33,358 nt of DNA, taken from an uncultured Collinsella sp. (GTDB lineage Bacteria > Actinomycetota > Coriobacteriia > Coriobacteriales > Coriobacteriaceae). The notes below the pieces were generated by a model. That model had not been told where the DNA came from. It saw only the letters and a program-made list of their open reading frames with translations, and did no database searches. The stretch is taken from assembly GCA_900540905.1 (NCBI GenBank), contig UQHR01000025.1, positions 1-33,358 of the forward strand, given 5' to 3'. Every line of letters starts with the position of its first letter. Within the stretch, counting starts at the first letter, position 1. Below, in pieces: positions 21,634 through 31,308 of this stretch. A program made the position numbers and the translations under genes.

Positions 21634-22846
21634 AGCATCGAAACCCACCTTCCGCCGCGCCGGAGGGCGTTCCGGCGTGCCTGCCAAACCTCAACGTAAT
21701 ACCGTTGCGCACTCTAAGTCTGTCGGGCATGCTCGACAGACCAGTCGTCCGGTCGTCGGCTCGCAGCTCGGTAATCGTCCGGCCGCAAAAAAGTCCTCGC
21801 GTCCCTCGGTGACGTCAAAGCCTGTTATGGGCGCCAAGCCTGCCCGTCCCATGGCAACCCCCAAGCCCTCGACGGGAACTAAAGCGCCGCGTCCAGGTCG
21901 CACGCTGGGCGCATCGAAACCGCGCTCGCTGACATCGGTGCCGGCTACCGCCAAGAAGCCTTCGAGTAAAAAAGGCGTCAACCCGTTGTCTTCACTTGGG
22001 GCGATGGTAAATAAAACATCAGACGCCGCTTCTGTCGTTACAGGCAAAGGCAAAATCGTGGCCGGCGTTCTGGCCGTCTTGGCCGTGCTCGTCGTCGTTG
22101 CCATCGTGGTGATCAACTCTGGATTGTTTACCGCCACTGATATTCAGATTCAAGGCAGCGAGCATGTGACGAAGCACGATGCTATCCAGCTGATCGATCT
22201 GCCCGAGGGAACGTCGCTTTTTAACGTCGATCCCGACCAGATTACCGAGGATCTCAAGCAGAACCCGTGGGTCTCGGGCGTGGATGTCCAGCGTCAGTTC
22301 CCGCATACGCTCATCATTACGCCTATGGAGCGCAAGGTCATTGCAATTGCCTATATCAGCTCCGATGACCTTGCCTGGGCCATCGGGGATGATGACACCT
22401 GGATCGCCCCACTGTCGACGTCGGTCGAAGTGGACGACCAGGGCAACGTCATCACGACGGGGCAGGGTTCAAATACCCTGACCGGAATCGATGCCGCGCT
22501 GGCGCTCGCTAAGCATTATGGCGCGGTGTTGTTGACTGATGTTTCGGCGGATGTCGCTCCGGTTTCCGGCCAGGCAGTGAGCTCCAAGGCCGTTAAGGCC
22601 GGCTTGGATTATGTGCGTGGTTTTTCGAGCGAGTTCTTGGGACAAGTCAAGGATATTTCCACGCCTTCGGTCGAAGCCATCTCGGCAAACCTCAATAACG
22701 GCATTGAGGTGTCGCTGGGCGATTCGGACGATATCGCCAAGAAGGAACGCGTAGTCACCAAGTTGCTTTCGCAGGTAGAGGGCGTAACGTATATCAATGT
22801 GCGCTCTCCGGGCAACTACACATTTAGGAATGCTCCGACCTCGTAG
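21590..22846 (+). CDS. ftsQ: FtsQ/DivIB-type division protein
   Basis: A 418-residue bitopic protein of the divisome. About 155 N-terminal cytoplasmic residues are highly basic and rich in Ser, Pro, Ala and Lys/Arg (repeats such as KPVMGAKPARPMATPKPSTG). One membrane helix follows (about 156-177), then a POTRA domain (about 182-250, beginning FTATDIQIQGSEHVTKHDAI) and a beta-type extracellular domain to the C-terminus. The cytoplasmic part is much longer than in E. coli. The start ATG 21590 lies inside murB with GAGGGAGG only three bases upstream, a short spacing. It is the last gene before the ftsZ control region. Confidence 0.9.
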   Translation: MASSSDRKLNSSASRASKPTFRRAGGRSGVPAKPQRNTVAHSKSVGHARQTSRPVVGSQLGNRPAAKKSSRPSVTSKPVMGAKPARPMATPKPSTGTKAPRPGRTLGASKPRSLTSVPATAKKPSSKKGVNPLSSLGAMVNKTSDAASVVTGKGKIVAGVLAVLAVLVVVAIVVINSGLFTATDIQIQGSEHVTKHDAIQLIDLPEGTSLFNVDPDQITEDLKQNPWVSGVDVQRQFPHTLIITPMERKVIAIAYISSDDLAWAIGDDDTWIAPLSTSVEVDDQGNVITTGQGSNTLTGIDAALALAKHYGAVLLTDVSADVAPVSGQAVSSKAVKAGLDYVRGFSSEFLGQVKDISTPSVEAISANLNNGIEVSLGDSDDIAKKERVVTKLLSQVEGVTYINVRSPGNYTFRNAPTS

Positions 22847-23045
22847 CGCTGGTTGATGCTTTGTTGAGGGGCCATACCACGCCGTTTATCTGGTTTGTTT
22901 GGTTTTCACGGTCAATTATTTGACTGATACGTTCATAATGTGCAAACATAATACGGTTTACCTTTGCATTTACTTTCAACCTGAAGGTTAATGTGCGCAG
23001 GGGTCGACCCATGCTATGGCTATAACCTTTGTTCGGAGGACCGAC
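22847..23045 (+). promoter_or_regulatory. ftsZ control region
   Basis: This 199-base AT-richer gap contains TTGACT (22920-22925) and two CATAAT hexamers (22934-22939 and 22947-22952), but none at standard spacing, so the promoter is not resolved. The near-palindrome TCAACCTGAAGGTTAA (22976-22991, perfect arms AACCT/AGGTT) sits 54 bases before the start codon and matches one upstream of mraZ at 14 of 16 positions. A separate transcript for ftsZ is likely. Confidence 0.5.
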
Positions 23046-24200
23046 ATGCACGAGACAGAGATCAACAACTACCTTGCCGTCATTAAGGTGGTCGGCGTCG
23101 GCGGCGGCGGTACCAACGCGGTCAATCGAATGATCGAAGAGGGCATCCGCGGCGTCGAGTTTGTTGCCATCAACACCGATGCTCAGGCACTCGCGATCTC
23201 TGATGCCGATATCAAGGTGCACATCGGCACCGACCTTACCCGCGGCCTGGGCGCCGGCGCCAACCCCGAGGTTGGCCGCAAGGCTGCCGATGAGTCCCGC
23301 GACGACATTGCCGAGGCGCTCGCTGGCGCCGACATGGTGTTTATCACCTGCGGCGAGGGCGGTGGCACCGGTACCGGCGCTGCTCCCATCGTTGCCGATA
23401 TCGCGATGAACGAGGTCGGCGCACTGACCGTCGCCGTCGTGACCAAGCCCTTCACCTTCGAGGGCCGCAAGCGCAAGAAGAGCGCCGAGGAGGGCATTAA
23501 GACCCTCTCCGATTGCGTCGACACCATGATCGTCATCCCTAACGATAAGCTGCTCGACATCGCCGAGAAGAAGACCACCATGCTCGAGGCCTTCGCGATT
23601 GCCGATGGCGTCCTTTCCCAGGGCACCCAGGGCATCACCGACCTCATCACCGTCCCCGGTATCATCAACCTGGACTTCGCCGATGTTAAGACCATCATGA
23701 AGCAGGCCGGTACCGCCATGATGGGTATCGGTACCTCTTCTGGGGATACCCGTGCCGTCGACGCTGCCCAGCAGGCCATCTCCAGCCCGCTGCTCGAGAG
23801 CTCCATCGATGGTGCCACACGCGTGCTGCTCTCCATCGCCGGTTCCAAGGACCTGGGCATCCAGGAGATCAGCGACGCCGCCGACGTTGTCGCCAACGCC
23901 GTCGACCCCGAGGCCAACATCATCTTCGGTACCGTTGTCGACGAGTCCCTGGGCGATCAGGTGCGTATCACCGTCATCGCTACGGGCTTCTCCGACTCCA
24001 ACGTCAACCGTCAGGATGAGCTCTTTGCCGCTCAGCAGTCTCAGAGCAAGGCCGCTGCTTCCGCTGAGCCGCAGCGCACCGCTCCGGCCACCAGCCCGGC
24101 TCAGGCCGCTCCGACCCGCAACGTCGGTGGCACCGAGCTTCCTAACTTCGGCAACGATCAGTTCGAGCTTCCCGACTTCCTGAAGCGCGGTAGCTTCTAG
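23046..24200 (+). CDS. ftsZ: Cell division GTPase FtsZ
   Basis: This 384-residue tubulin homologue forms the Z-ring at mid-cell. The N-terminal nucleotide motif is VGVGGGGTNAVNRM (16-29), the tubulin signature GGGTGTG is at 105-111, and the T7 synergy loop NLDFADV at 207-213 contributes the catalytic aspartates. A Gln/Ala/Pro-rich linker (about 325-365) leads to the C-terminal peptide ELPDFLKRGSF, the site bound by SepF and other partners. The start ATG 23046 follows CGGAGGA (23034-23040). A GTP-dependent ring with no ftsA nearby fits SepF-based membrane attachment (sepF is at 30565). Confidence 0.98.
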   Translation: MHETEINNYLAVIKVVGVGGGGTNAVNRMIEEGIRGVEFVAINTDAQALAISDADIKVHIGTDLTRGLGAGANPEVGRKAADESRDDIAEALAGADMVFITCGEGGGTGTGAAPIVADIAMNEVGALTVAVVTKPFTFEGRKRKKSAEEGIKTLSDCVDTMIVIPNDKLLDIAEKKTTMLEAFAIADGVLSQGTQGITDLITVPGIINLDFADVKTIMKQAGTAMMGIGTSSGDTRAVDAAQQAISSPLLESSIDGATRVLLSIAGSKDLGIQEISDAADVVANAVDPEANIIFGTVVDESLGDQVRITVIATGFSDSNVNRQDELFAAQQSQSKAAASAEPQRTAPATSPAQAAPTRNVGGTELPNFGNDQFELPDFLKRGSF

Positions 24201-24222
24201 TTCGTTTTTCTCAACGACCTGC

Positions 24223-24258
24223 ACGGGGTGTGTCCATTTGGATGCACCCCGTTTTGTT
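24223..24258 (+). terminator. Terminator after ftsZ
   Basis: A 13-base stem (24223-24235 with 24240-24252, two wobble pairs) with loop ATTT ends in GTTTTGTTT. It closes the dcw cluster. Confidence 0.88.
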
Positions 24259-24410
24259 TCTCGTTTGTAAACGAAAGCCTCCAATCTCCTTACGTTCCCT
24301 TTACGTTTGGTCCCTACCGCTGCGGGTATCCTTTTAAGGAAGTATGACAGCCGTATAAACGCGGACTGCGCGGCGATGCCGCGGTACTTGTGTTATTAGG
24401 AGGCTTTAGT

Positions 24411-25211
24411 ATGGCAGCACGTGCGGACAACGTTTCGCGTGTCGACCATGATGGAGTTACGTTGGTGGAAGGCGCGACATCCGATGTTCGCTTTGCCTTC
24501 ACCGAGCGCGCCGGTGGTGTTTCCGAAGATGCGTACTCCTCACTCAACTTGGGCTCGCATGTTGGCGATGACCCCTTTGCTGTTCAAGAAAATCGTCGTC
24601 GCGCGCTCGAGGCTATGGGTGCCGCCGAGTGCGAGCACAACCTGCTCGTTCCCAATCAGGTCCATGGTGACCATATCGTTGCGGTGACCTCGAACGGCGC
24701 CGATGACCTTGAGGACGTCCGCGAGCAGATTGCCGAGGGCTGTGATGCCATCGTCTGTACGGCGCATAACGTGCCCGTGCTGCTCTGCTTTGCCGACTGC
24801 GTTCCCGTGGTGCTGGTGGCCCCTGGCGGATTTGCCGTGGTGCACTCCGGTTGGAAGGGTACGATTGCACGTATTTCCGCCAAGGCGTGCCAGGCGCTTT
24901 GCGATGCTGCCGGCTGCGATGCGAGCGACGTTTCCGCCTATATCGGCCCCCATATCTTGGGTGACGAATATGAAGTATCCCAGGAGCTCATGGATCGCTT
25001 TGCCGCCGAGTTCTCTTGCATCGATGCGAGTACCTCTCGCATGCTCGATCTTTCCGCTGCCATTCGCGAGGCGCTGGTAGATGTCGGTGTCGACGCGGAT
25101 ACTATCGTGGATACCCAGCTTTCGACCGTGCGTCAGAACGACCGCTTTTATTCCTACCGTAACGAGGACGGCACCTGTGGGCGCCATGCTGCGATCGGCG
25201 TGATGCTATGA
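24411..25211 (+). CDS. pgeF: PgeF/YlmD family (laccase-domain) peptidoglycan editing factor
   Basis: A 266-residue soluble protein of the YfiH/YlmD family. Members remove mis-incorporated residues from peptidoglycan precursors (PgeF in E. coli) and also show purine nucleoside phosphorylase activity in vitro. The metal/active-site triad is visible: H85 in NQVHGDHIV, C130 in CFADCVPV and H145 in VVHSGWKGT. The N-terminal block SSLNLGSHVGDDP is typical. The start ATG 24411 follows TAGGAGG (24397-24403) at seven bases. Its stop overlaps the pstS start (ATGA), so pstS translation is coupled to it. The neighbourhood (ftsZ before; ylmE, sepF, yggT and divIVA after) matches ylmD of Bacillus. Confidence 0.9.
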   Translation: MAARADNVSRVDHDGVTLVEGATSDVRFAFTERAGGVSEDAYSSLNLGSHVGDDPFAVQENRRRALEAMGAAECEHNLLVPNQVHGDHIVAVTSNGADDLEDVREQIAEGCDAIVCTAHNVPVLLCFADCVPVVLVAPGGFAVVHSGWKGTIARISAKACQALCDAAGCDASDVSAYIGPHILGDEYEVSQELMDRFAAEFSCIDASTSRMLDLSAAIREALVDVGVDADTIVDTQLSTVRQNDRFYSYRNEDGTCGRHAAIGVML

Positions 25212-26044
25212 GAAAGATCGTATCGGTCCTGAGCGCCGCTGTGCTTACGCTTACGCTGTGCGCCTGTTCTTCGGGATCTTCTACCTCTTCCATTACCGTC
25301 GCCGGCTCCACGACCTGCCTTCCTATCGCCGAGATTGCGGCCGAGGGCTTTAAGGAGGAGACCGGCATCGACGTGCTCGTTTCCGGTTTGGGTTCTTCCG
25401 CTGGCATCGAGGCCGTCAGCGCCGGCACGGCCGATATCGCCAGCTCCTCCCGTGGACTCAATGCCGACGAACAGGATCTGGGCCTAACTCCCATCGTCAT
25501 TGCCCACGACGGTATCGCGGTCATCGTGAACGACGACAACCCCGTCGATAACCTCTCGACCGAGCAGCTCCGCGATATTTACGCCGGCAAGATCACCAAC
25601 TGGAAAGAAGTCGGTGGCGAGGACCTGAGGATTCAGGTTATCAACCGAGATGAGGCGTCCGGCACGCGTGAGGCCTTTCGCACCATCGTGATGGACGGTA
25701 CCCCCTTCGATCGCCGCTCGGCCGTTCTTTCGGGCACGGGCCAGGTGCGCGACGTGGTATCTCGTTCGCGCGGTGCCATTGGCTACATTTCGCTGGGCTT
25801 CGTCGATAGCCTCAACGCCAAGACCTCGGTCAAGGCCGTCTCGGTCAATCATGTTGAGGCGTCCGAGAAGACGGTCGCGAGCGGCGGCTATCCCATCTCG
25901 CGCGACCTTTACTTCTTTGTGAAGGGTGCGCCTTCGCAGCAGGCGCAGGATTACATCGACTACGTGACGTCCGAAAAGATGGACAAGCAGATTCGCGAGG
26001 CGGGCTTTATTCCCGTCACCAACGACGAGAAGGGGAGTGAGTAG
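25208..26044 (+). CDS. pstS: Phosphate-binding lipoprotein PstS
   Basis: A 278-residue substrate-binding protein of the high-affinity phosphate ABC importer. A signal peptide with lipobox LCAC places the lipidated cysteine at residue 20, so the mature protein is membrane-anchored on the outside. Phosphate-binding motifs include ITVAGSTTCLPIAE, GLGSSAGIEA and NRDEASGTREAF. The start ATG overlaps the pgeF stop by four bases, and pstC begins one base after its stop. No Pho-box-like direct repeats were recognised upstream. Confidence 0.94.
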   Translation: MRKIVSVLSAAVLTLTLCACSSGSSTSSITVAGSTTCLPIAEIAAEGFKEETGIDVLVSGLGSSAGIEAVSAGTADIASSSRGLNADEQDLGLTPIVIAHDGIAVIVNDDNPVDNLSTEQLRDIYAGKITNWKEVGGEDLRIQVINRDEASGTREAFRTIVMDGTPFDRRSAVLSGTGQVRDVVSRSRGAIGYISLGFVDSLNAKTSVKAVSVNHVEASEKTVASGGYPISRDLYFFVKGAPSQQAQDYIDYVTSEKMDKQIREAGFIPVTNDEKGSE

Positions 26045-26045
26045 C

Positions 26046-26972
26046 ATGGAAGCACAGGAAAACTCCCAGACTGAGCAGAATGTTCAGACGCCCAAGAAGC
26101 GCGAGCTGGCGCTCGTATCGCGCAGTACCTATATCAAGGAGAAGGCGCTGCAGTGGATCTTCTTTGCCTGCGCGTTCTTGGCGGTCGTTACCGTCATCCT
26201 GATTTTTGTCTTTACCACGTACTCGGCGCTGCCCGTCTTTACTGACATCGGTCTGGCTGACTTCTTTAGCTTTACGTGGGCGCCTTCCGAGGGCCACTAC
26301 GGCATCTTGTCGCTGCTTGCCGGCTCGGGTCTGGTGACCGTCGGTGCGCTCGCCATGGGCGTGCCGCTGGGCGTGGGTACGGCCGTTTACCTGGTCGAGA
26401 TTGCCAGCAAGCGCGTGCGCAAGCTCATCAGCCCCGCCGTTGACCTGCTGGCGGGCATACCCTCCATCATCTACGGCTTCTTTGGCATGATCATCATCCG
26501 CCCGTTTATCGCACAACTGACCGGCGGCCTTGGTTTTGGTGCGCTGACGGCGTGGTTTGTGCTCGCCATCATGATCGTCCCTACCATCACCACGCTCACC
26601 ATCGATGCTCTCAATTCCATTCCCATGGGCATTCGCGAGGCATCGTATGCCATGGGCGCCACAAAGTGGCAGACCATCTATAAGGTCGTGCTACCTGCCG
26701 CGAAGCTGGGTATCGTTGATGCCATCGTGCTGGGTATGGGCCGTGCCATCGGCGAGACCATGGCCGTGCTCATGGTCGTAGGTAACGCCCCGGTTATTCC
26801 CGACAGCATTGCGAGCCCCATCTCGACGCTCACGAGCCAGATTGCGCTCGACATGAGCTATTCCTCGGGTCTGCACCGCTCGGCGCTGTTCGGCATGGGT
26901 GTGGTCCTGTTTATCATCTCCGCCACGCTGGTGGGTATCGTCCGTCTGATTTCCAAGAAGAAGAGGGGGTAG
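26046..26972 (+). CDS. pstC: Phosphate ABC transporter permease PstC
   Basis: A 308-residue inner-membrane subunit with six predicted helices; the first is at about 36-60 after a charged cytoplasmic N-terminus. LLAGIPSIIYGFFGM and the EAA-type cytoplasmic loop IREASYAMGATKWQTIYKVVLP, which docks PstB, are clear. Start: AAGGGGAG (26030-26036) serves ATG 26046, and the GTG at 26037 abuts that site. It pairs with PstA to form the channel. Confidence 0.94.
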   Translation: MEAQENSQTEQNVQTPKKRELALVSRSTYIKEKALQWIFFACAFLAVVTVILIFVFTTYSALPVFTDIGLADFFSFTWAPSEGHYGILSLLAGSGLVTVGALAMGVPLGVGTAVYLVEIASKRVRKLISPAVDLLAGIPSIIYGFFGMIIIRPFIAQLTGGLGFGALTAWFVLAIMIVPTITTLTIDALNSIPMGIREASYAMGATKWQTIYKVVLPAAKLGIVDAIVLGMGRAIGETMAVLMVVGNAPVIPDSIASPISTLTSQIALDMSYSSGLHRSALFGMGVVLFIISATLVGIVRLISKKKRG

Positions 26973-26975
26973 GCT

Positions 26976-27881
26976 ATGTCCGATTCCGTTGACACGACGG
27001 TCGATACGACCTCGTCGCGCGAGCGCATCAAGCGTGCCCTTTCCCACGGCAAGAAGGGCCGCATCAACAAGGACCTGTCCAACAAGATCATGCTTGGCGT
27101 GTTTCGTGCCGCTGCCTACATCACCACGCTGGTGCTGGTCGCTATCATCGCCTACGTGGTCATCAACGGCCTGCCACACATCTCGCTCGACTTTATCTTC
27201 GGTTGGCCCCAGGGCGTCAACGCCGAGGGCGGAATTTGGCCCACGATCGTCTCGACCGTCTACGTGACGGCGCTCGCCATGCTTATCTGCACGCCGATCG
27301 CTGTGCTGGCAGCCGTCTATCTGGCCGAGTACGCCAAGCAGGGCGAGGTCGTCGAGCTCATTCGCTACGCTGCTGACGCTTTGGCCTCGGTGCCCTCCAT
27401 CGTTATGGGCCTGTTTGGCTACGCCTTGTTTGTCGAGGCTATGGGCCTGGGCCTTTCGATGGTCTCGGCCGCTCTGGCGCTCGCGCTCTTGATGCTTCCC
27501 ATCGTCATGCGCACCACCGAAGAAGCCATTCGCGCCGTTCCGCGCTATATCCGTTGGGGCGCGTACGGCCTGGGCGCTACCAAGTGGCAGGTCGTCTCCA
27601 AGATCGTGCTTCCTTCGGCCTTTGGCCGCATTGCCACGGGCATCGTCCTTGCCATCGGCCGTGCCATCGGCGAGACCGCCGTGGTGCTCTACACCATGGG
27701 CCAGGCCATCAATCTACCTATTTCGCCGCTCGATTCCGGTCGTCCCATGACCGTTCACCTGTACCTGCTTGCCAACGACGGCATCAACATGAACGCAGCC
27801 TACGGCACCGCGCTCTTGCTGATGGTGATCATTTTGGCCTTCAACCTGTTTGCGCGCTTCCTGTCGCGCAAGCGTCGCTAG
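26976..27881 (+). CDS. pstA: Phosphate ABC transporter permease PstA
   Basis: A 301-residue membrane subunit with about six helices. A charged N-terminal segment of about 40 residues precedes the first helix (near 43-66). The sequence SVPSIVMGLFGYALFVEA and the EAA loop around YGLGATKWQVVSKIVLPSA are diagnostic of the PstA/PstC permease pair. It starts three bases after pstC, with AGAGGGGG as ribosome site inside the pstC end. Confidence 0.94.
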   Translation: MSDSVDTTVDTTSSRERIKRALSHGKKGRINKDLSNKIMLGVFRAAAYITTLVLVAIIAYVVINGLPHISLDFIFGWPQGVNAEGGIWPTIVSTVYVTALAMLICTPIAVLAAVYLAEYAKQGEVVELIRYAADALASVPSIVMGLFGYALFVEAMGLGLSMVSAALALALLMLPIVMRTTEEAIRAVPRYIRWGAYGLGATKWQVVSKIVLPSAFGRIATGIVLAIGRAIGETAVVLYTMGQAINLPISPLDSGRPMTVHLYLLANDGINMNAAYGTALLLMVIILAFNLFARFLSRKRR

Positions 27882-27893
27882 TTAAGGAGTCCC

Positions 27894-28697
<804 letters not shown>

Positions 28698-28789
28698 TCG
28701 ATGCGACTAGTCCCAAGTCGATCGGACCTGGTCCGGTGCGTATTCACTGTGCGGGCGGCATGACCGCACCCAACTGATTGGAGTGAACC

Positions 28790-29647
28790 ATGCGCAAACT
28801 GTTTTCCCGTCAGCTCATCGAGGCCCGCCACGAGATGCTGAGCATCTACGAGGCCGTCGATCTGGCCCTCCACGATGCCGTGAAGGCCTATGTGACCGAC
28901 GACCGCAAGCTCGCCACCAAGACCAAGAAGCGCACGCTTTCGATTGACGCGCGCTGCGCTAACTTGGAGGCCGTGTGCTACAACCTGATCGCCACGCAGT
29001 CACCGGTCGCCTCCGACTTCCGCTTGCTGCAGACGATTATCTACGTCGACTTTAACCTGCAGCGCATGACCGATAAGGTTCGCCAGATTTGCCGCGCCAC
29101 GCGTCATATGATCAAGGCCGACATCTCGCTGCCCAAGGAGCTTGTCGGCACGGTTGAGGCCGAGGCTGAGGCCGTTTACCAGGTGCTGGGCTCTTCGCTT
29201 TCTGCGCTCGTCACCAATGACATGTCCATCATCTGCAACTTGGCCGTCGAGGACGAGCCAGTGCACGCCGCCTACGAGAAGTTCTTCCGCACCTTTAACC
29301 GCATGGATACGGGCGACTTTATGGACGACGACAGCAACTATGACGACCTGCGCCGCGCCATCATGGTTTCGCGCTACCTCGATCGCATCGCTTCGATTTC
29401 CATCGATGCCGCTTGCCGTCTGACCTTCCTGTTGACTGGTCAGCGCATGAATGCCGGCGATATCGCCCGCACTGATGAGGATGAGCTCGAGAGCATGCGC
29501 GTGCCTTCGGGCGAGGGTGTTATCATGAGGCCCGCCGTCGACGCTCGCTACGTTGCCAAGGTACCCGTTAACGAGGTCAGCGAGGGTCTTCGCTACCTGC
29601 TCGATCATCTTGAGGACGAGGACGATGGCGAGGACGACGAGGAGTAA
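28790..29647 (+). CDS. phoU: Phosphate-uptake regulator PhoU
   Basis: A 285-residue helical protein with two PhoU three-helix repeats (about 8-95 and 115-215). In other bacteria PhoU restrains the Pst importer and the PhoR sensor when phosphate is plentiful. Recognisable features are EARHEMLSIYEAVDLALHDA and the metal-binding type EARVL-like helices in each repeat. A C-terminal extension of about 60 residues ends in the acidic run HLEDEDDGEDDEE and is longer than the usual 215-240 residue PhoU. The ribosome site TTGGAGTGA is close to ATG 28790. It is the last gene of the pst set, 92 bases after pstB. Confidence 0.9.
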   Translation: MRKLFSRQLIEARHEMLSIYEAVDLALHDAVKAYVTDDRKLATKTKKRTLSIDARCANLEAVCYNLIATQSPVASDFRLLQTIIYVDFNLQRMTDKVRQICRATRHMIKADISLPKELVGTVEAEAEAVYQVLGSSLSALVTNDMSIICNLAVEDEPVHAAYEKFFRTFNRMDTGDFMDDDSNYDDLRRAIMVSRYLDRIASISIDAACRLTFLLTGQRMNAGDIARTDEDELESMRVPSGEGVIMRPAVDARYVAKVPVNEVSEGLRYLLDHLEDEDDGEDDEE

Positions 29648-29684
29648 GTAATTCCGTTCGTCGAAAGATTGTAAATACCTAAGT

Positions 29685-29720
29685 GAGCGCGGCCTTGCAC
29701 ATGCGGGGCCGCGCTCTTGC
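29685..29720 (+). terminator. Hairpin after phoU
   Basis: A 10-base perfect stem (GAGCGCGGCC 29685-29694 with GGCCGCGCTC 29707-29716) is followed by only TT. It is probably a terminator of the pst-phoU transcript, but the T-tail is poor. Confidence 0.5.
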
Positions 29721-29766
29721 GATAGCATGGGACTACTTGTTTGGCTGTCAGCGGAGGCGATTGGCA

Positions 29767-30504
29767 ATGGATAACTATTTGGACTTGATGCGCGCTCGCC
29801 GCGAGCAGATTCTGGAACGTTTTTATGCGGCGCTCGATCGCGCGGGCCGTCCCCACGACGCCGCGCGCCTCATTGCTGTGTCCAAGACCGTTGGTGTCGA
29901 TGAGACCGTTGCCGCCATCCAGGCGGGGTATCGCCATTTTGCCGAGAATCGCCCGCAGGAGCTGGTTCGCAAGCTCACAGGCTTGGCGGAGCATCCGGAG
30001 CTGCCCGAGGTGCGCTTCGATATGATCGGCAACCTGCAGACCAATAAGATCAATGCGGTGCTGGGCTCAGCCGAGCTGATTCACTCGGTGGGTTCGCTGC
30101 ATCTGGCGCAGGCGATCTCGAGCCGTGCTGCCCGCAAGATTGAGGCAGGCGAACTCGCCGGCCCCCAGCGTGTGCTCATTGAGGTCAATGTGAGTGGTGA
30201 GGAGTCGAAGGGAGGCTTTTCGCCCGATGAGATTCGCGCCGCCGCGGGTGAGCTTGCGGAACTTGAGGGAATTTGCGTACAGGGGCTTATGACTATGGCG
30301 CCCCGGGGGAATAAGGATGTGGCACGCCGCACCTTTGCGGGGCTTCGTGAGCTGAGGGATGAGCTGGAGGCGGCGCATCCCGATTTGAACCTGCCTGAGC
30401 TTTCCTGCGGCATGAGCGAAGACTTTGAGCCTGCCCTTGAGGAGGGCTCTACGCTCGTTCGCCTGGGCAGGGTAGTATTTAGCCCGGAGTTTGCAGTAAA
30501 ATAA
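29767..30504 (+). CDS. ylmE: PLP homeostasis protein, YggS/YlmE family
   Basis: A 245-residue single-domain pyridoxal-phosphate protein (alanine-racemase-like N-terminal fold) that buffers PLP. The PLP lysine is K40 in LIAVSKT. ENRPQELVRK, HMIGNLQTNK-like FDMIGNLQTNKI and the C-terminal LSCGMSEDFEPALEEGSTLVRLG are family signatures. The start ATG 29767 follows GGAGG (29753-29757). The frame opens upstream to 29683, but that overlaps the phoU hairpin and is not family-like. In Firmicutes and actinobacteria this gene precedes sepF, as here. Confidence 0.93.
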   Translation: MDNYLDLMRARREQILERFYAALDRAGRPHDAARLIAVSKTVGVDETVAAIQAGYRHFAENRPQELVRKLTGLAEHPELPEVRFDMIGNLQTNKINAVLGSAELIHSVGSLHLAQAISSRAARKIEAGELAGPQRVLIEVNVSGEESKGGFSPDEIRAAAGELAELEGICVQGLMTMAPRGNKDVARRTFAGLRELRDELEAAHPDLNLPELSCGMSEDFEPALEEGSTLVRLGRVVFSPEFAVK

Positions 30505-30564
30505 GGCTCTGAAGTGCGCACTGATTATCGGGGCGCCTGCACTAAACCGCGAGAGGACACAACC

Positions 30565-31287
30565 ATGGGCTTCCTTGACGAGATTAAAAATAAGATGCAC
30601 CTGGGCGGCCAGCAGGGTTACGACCAGGGTTATGGCCAGGACGACGACTACGGCTACGATGATGGCTATGACGATGGCTATCAGGGCAACGGCTACAGCG
30701 GTGCTTCGGGCGAGGGCTTCTACACCCAAGACGAGCCGAGCAACGGCCTGCTTGGTCAGACGCGCCGTGGTGAAGCTGAGTCGGTTGCCGTGTATACACG
30801 CTCCGGGCAGCTGGTCGGCGATGACTCCCGCCATGCCACGACGTATAACCCGCCTTCGCGCTCGCAGGACAGTGTTGCGAGCGGTTATCGTCCTGGTGCC
30901 TATGACACGCCGTCGAGCTACGCCGAGAACACCCGCGCCCGTGCCGCCGCTGCGCCTGCGCCTGCACCGAGCGATGCCTCGGCCTATGCGAGCAATATCA
31001 TCAACGCCACACCGCAGCTGCCGGCCTATGTCCTGCGCCCCGAGAGCTATGACGACGTGGAGACCGTGGTGCGCCGCGTTCGCACCAAGCAGCCTGTCGC
31101 ACTGATTTTTGTGGGCGTACGCACCGAAGTTGCCAAGCGCGTCTTGGACTTCTCTTACGGCTTTGCCTGCGGTCTGGGTGCCACGGTCAAGGAGGTGGGC
31201 GACCGCGTGTTCATGGTGCTGCCCGCCGGTTGCGAGGTCAAAGATTCCGATCTCAAGAAGCTTCGTGCCGACGGCTACCTTAAGTAA
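30565..31287 (+). CDS. sepF: SepF, FtsZ membrane anchor and Z-ring assembly protein
   Basis: A 240-residue protein. The N-terminal amphipathic helix (MGFLDEIKNKMHL) would bind membrane. Residues 18-44 are a repeat of Gly, Tyr and Asp (units such as GYDDGYDDGY), then a disordered, Ala/Pro-rich linker runs to about 150. The conserved SepF domain is at about 155-222 (VLRPESYDDVETVVRRV, then FVGVRTEVAKRVLDFSYGF). SepF polymerises and binds the FtsZ C-terminal peptide, replacing FtsA. The start ATG 30565 follows GAGAGGA (30551-30557). The frame extends to 30514 without a better site. Confidence 0.94.
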   Translation: MGFLDEIKNKMHLGGQQGYDQGYGQDDDYGYDDGYDDGYQGNGYSGASGEGFYTQDEPSNGLLGQTRRGEAESVAVYTRSGQLVGDDSRHATTYNPPSRSQDSVASGYRPGAYDTPSSYAENTRARAAAAPAPAPSDASAYASNIINATPQLPAYVLRPESYDDVETVVRRVRTKQPVALIFVGVRTEVAKRVLDFSYGFACGLGATVKEVGDRVFMVLPAGCEVKDSDLKKLRADGYLK

Positions 31288-31308
31288 AGACAAGACGAGG
31301 AGATTCCC

